DNA of 64,000 nt from Parashewanella tropica (lineage in GTDB: Bacteria; Pseudomonadota; Gammaproteobacteria; Enterobacterales; Shewanellaceae). The notes beneath the pieces are model-generated. The model worked only from the letters and a program-made list of their open reading frames with translations, was not told where the DNA came from and ran no database searches. Each line of letters begins with the position of its first letter. Positions within the stretch are counted from its first letter, which is position 1. The stretch is from NCBI RefSeq assembly GCF_004358445.1, contig NZ_CP037951.1:1165501-1229500 (forward strand). The letters are read 5' to 3'. Below are positions 61,869 through 64,000 of this stretch, one piece after another. A program made the position numbers and the translations under genes.

Positions 61869-64000
61869 CTACTGAATAGCAAGCATAAATCTTTCAGTAC
61901 TCACTATGCCTTGTTCGCTATTGATTGCTGCCCATTCGGGTTGCTGGGTAAAGACTTTTACGGTAATAACACCGTTAGCTAAATTAAGGAAAGTCATTGT
62001 CTTAACTTCAGTGATATTATTACTGCTATCTCTTAGCTCAATACGAATTTTACTTTGAGTGATAAAATTATAGCTTCCTTGTTGAGTTGTTAAGTTCCCC
62101 TTGTTCCATCGCTTGATGTTAGCTGTTAGGTCAGTGCCTAGATCTATTTCTTCTACAAGCATGTTATCCATATTAAAGCGAGACAATCGATATCCTCCAG
62201 TATTTGATATCTGAGAATTCATTAAATCGTTTGCATATTTTGATGCTTTGCTCACCGATTCTGCTTGTGAGTTTGATAATGTGGGAGTCGCTTTATTAAA
62301 TGGTTTACAACTGTCAACGGCATGTTGATATTGATTGTCACTTCGAATCGTGGATAAGTCAGGCAGACCTGAAGGTAGCTTCATTGAATCTCCAACACGA
62401 CACAGTGCAGGAAGTGAAGTCAGTGGAGGTTGCCCCGTAATTTTCAATTTACTGATATCAATGGCCTCCATGATGTCGTTCTTGGCATTTTTATTAAATG
62501 CCATAAGATCTTCACGAACCATACTGCCTTTAGCTAAATATTGACCGTGACGCACTTGGTTTTGATACTCAGTCATAATGAGAGTACTGCGTTTGCGCTT
62601 TGAGTAGTCAAAATTCATAACCTTCATTGGCAATGGCATAACATACATAACTCGATTATTAATCGTTTTTTGTTGCCATTTCCCTTCAGCTATCTGAGTG
62701 ACTTTCTTCAATGTAGGATCAGACTCATTAGGAGAAATTTGGTAATAAATTGCATTACCGTCATCTAGTAATTCCGCAACCAGGAATTGATTACCATTTG
62801 AAGCGATAATAGCACCTGTTAGTTTATTTAAATCCCCGTTTGATGGGGTGCTTGTTTTGGTTTGGGTAAGTTCTTGTATAGGCGAATATGTACCGCTGTT
62901 GTCGAAAAGCAGGACTTGGTTACACAATTCATCAGTGTTGGCACAATCCGTTTCATCGGCTAGTAAGTATGCATCGTTTACACTGGAGGTACTGATATCA
63001 AAGCTTACCGAACCAGATGAAAATGTTTTATCAGCAGCAATACTGGCAGCCCACATATCCATAATGGGAGATTCTTTTAGCATCATTGATGAACGTTTAT
63101 CCAGCACTAAACGAATAGGCAAACTTTCAATATTTACTTTACGGACTTGCATTTCAACATCAAGCTCAGGAAATCCTTCTTTATGCATTGGGAAGCGTTC
63201 TTTATCTTTCGGATCTTGAAGTTGATAATCCCCTTTTACTTGTTTCCAGCCGCTCGCCGTCAAAGAGTAAAAACCACCAATTCGCTCAGAAGCTGGTGAG
63301 AATTCGCTACCCTGAAACTGCATACGGCTGACATTGGCGTTAAAGCTAACCGGATTCAAACTCAGGTTCATGTATTCTGATTTTGGACCTTCAGCAGTGA
63401 CTTCGGAATAGAAAGTGTTGAAACCACTTAAGCTGTGTAATGCCATTTCAGCAACATTAACGGCAGTGCTATTTTTTCTTGCTTTTTGCACTGCAACTTG
63501 GTCTGAAACATCATCCATGGATATCATTCCTGATAGCATGGTTTTATCACTGAAATTCATCGTTGATGTGAATTTATTCGAATTTTGTTGATCAACAAAA
63601 TTCATTTCTTCGACGAGGTTATCCATGCTCATCAAAGCTTTGTCTGCAACCAATCCCATTATTTCTTTTTGTGAAACTGAATCAGTATTACTGTTTTTGA
63701 AACGTTCCATATTTTCAGCCATTAAAGTTACAGTCATACGAGCTAATTTTTGGAAAGTGTTAAGCTCTGATTTGAGTTGAGGGGTGATTTCAGGCGATTG
63801 TTGAAGTGCAATGTAGTCCGATTGAAGCATCTTCATCATGGACTCTTGCTGGTTTTCTTCTATTTTGAGTGCTCTGCCAAGTTGAGCTGGGGTAACTTGG
63901 TTATCTATCAAAGTAGTGTATGGATTGATAACATCTGAGCCAGCAGAAGCAGTCATTGTGTAGGGTTTAGGTACCGTTTGTCCATTCATTTCATCAACCG
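61869..64000 (-). CDS. Large hypothetical protein, truncated at the window edge (C-terminal about 710 residues)
   Basis: The frame stays open through the right edge of the window, so the ATG at 63989 is probably internal. The visible start has NPYTTLIDNQV, similar to the ISPLTTL segment after the first domain in large Shewanella surface lipoproteins, so the real N-terminus with a signal peptide likely lies outside. The rest is mostly beta rich with many polar residues and two short cysteine pairs (ETDCANTDELCNQ; LCRVGD..DSCKPF). I do not recognise a known family. It could be a surface or periplasmic structural protein. It ends 205 bases before the ankyrin-like gene on the same strand. Confidence 0.7.
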   Translation of the reverse strand, partial: VDEMNGQTVPKPYTMTASAGSDVINPYTTLIDNQVTPAQLGRALKIEENQQESMMKMLQSDYIALQQSPEITPQLKSELNTFQKLARMTVTLMAENMERFKNSNTDSVSQKEIMGLVADKALMSMDNLVEEMNFVDQQNSNKFTSTMNFSDKTMLSGMISMDDVSDQVAVQKARKNSTAVNVAEMALHSLSGFNTFYSEVTAEGPKSEYMNLSLNPVSFNANVSRMQFQGSEFSPASERIGGFYSLTASGWKQVKGDYQLQDPKDKERFPMHKEGFPELDVEMQVRKVNIESLPIRLVLDKRSSMMLKESPIMDMWAASIAADKTFSSGSVSFDISTSSVNDAYLLADETDCANTDELCNQVLLFDNSGTYSPIQELTQTKTSTPSNGDLNKLTGAIIASNGNQFLVAELLDDGNAIYYQISPNESDPTLKKVTQIAEGKWQQKTINNRVMYVMPLPMKVMNFDYSKRKRSTLIMTEYQNQVRHGQYLAKGSMVREDLMAFNKNAKNDIMEAIDISKLKITGQPPLTSLPALCRVGDSMKLPSGLPDLSTIRSDNQYQHAVDSCKPFNKATPTLSNSQAESVSKASKYANDLMNSQISNTGGYRLSRFNMDNMLVEEIDLGTDLTANIKRWNKGNLTTQQGSYNFITQSKIRIELRDSSNNITEVKTMTFLNLANGVITVKVFTQQPEWAAINSEQGIVSTERFMLAIQ

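Overview
The window looks like chromosome of a marine gammaproteobacterium of the Shewanellaceae (Shewanella or Parashewanella type). This rests on gene content and order: gcvTHP next to ubiI-ubiH-ygfB, zapA and 6S RNA; gltBD; an M23 peptidase-anmK block divergent from tyrS; sdhE-ygfX; a CrbS/CrbR pair; azurin; and several TonB-dependent receptors. The DNA is AT-leaning. Most genes are housekeeping or transport genes, with islands of unrecognised, T3SS-like or secreted proteins. The genus is inferred from layout, not from a search.

Layout. 1-7.1 kb: a partial Coq4-like gene, sseA, an AbgT-family transporter, a GST-like protein, an orphan P-loop ATPase, a MerC-domain protein behind a Zur-like box, and a LigE-type DNA ligase with a signal peptide. 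7.1-21.3 kb: the crbR/crbS pair, then a DcaP-type porin and a seven-gene block encoding a branched-chain-type ABC importer (livG, livH, livM, binding protein, livF) with two acyl-CoA ligases. This reads as an uptake-and-CoA-activation module for an organic acid. 21.3-22.5 kb: a divergent HxlR regulator and mdaB. 22.5-33.6 kb: gcvPHT, ubiI, ubiH, ygfB, an inserted chaperone/effector-like pair, zapA, 6S RNA and two small secreted proteins. 34-44.9 kb: DJ-1/PfpI protein, ribbon-helix-helix protein, dld, azurin, an Ig-like lipoprotein and gltDB. 45.3-53.9 kb: TonB receptor, anmK, M23 peptidase, tyrS, TRIC channel and DUF2721 protein. 54-59.3 kb: a probable Fur-controlled ferrisiderophore receptor and a PepSY reductase operon. 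59.4-64 kb: sdhE-ygfX, then two large unrecognised proteins, one with a CE-clan cysteine-protease-like signature.

The most unusual material is non-coding. A family of about 90-bp palindromic repeats (four copies) folds as an outer stem plus two hairpins, with compensatory changes between copies. Two copies flank the ABC binding-protein gene. A second family of about 265 bp with terminal inverted repeats (two copies) and a third 250-bp inverted-repeat element inside the liv operon look like non-autonomous mobile elements. The other leads are a candidate type III chaperone/effector pair between ygfB and zapA, and a candidate CE-clan protease downstream of ygfX.
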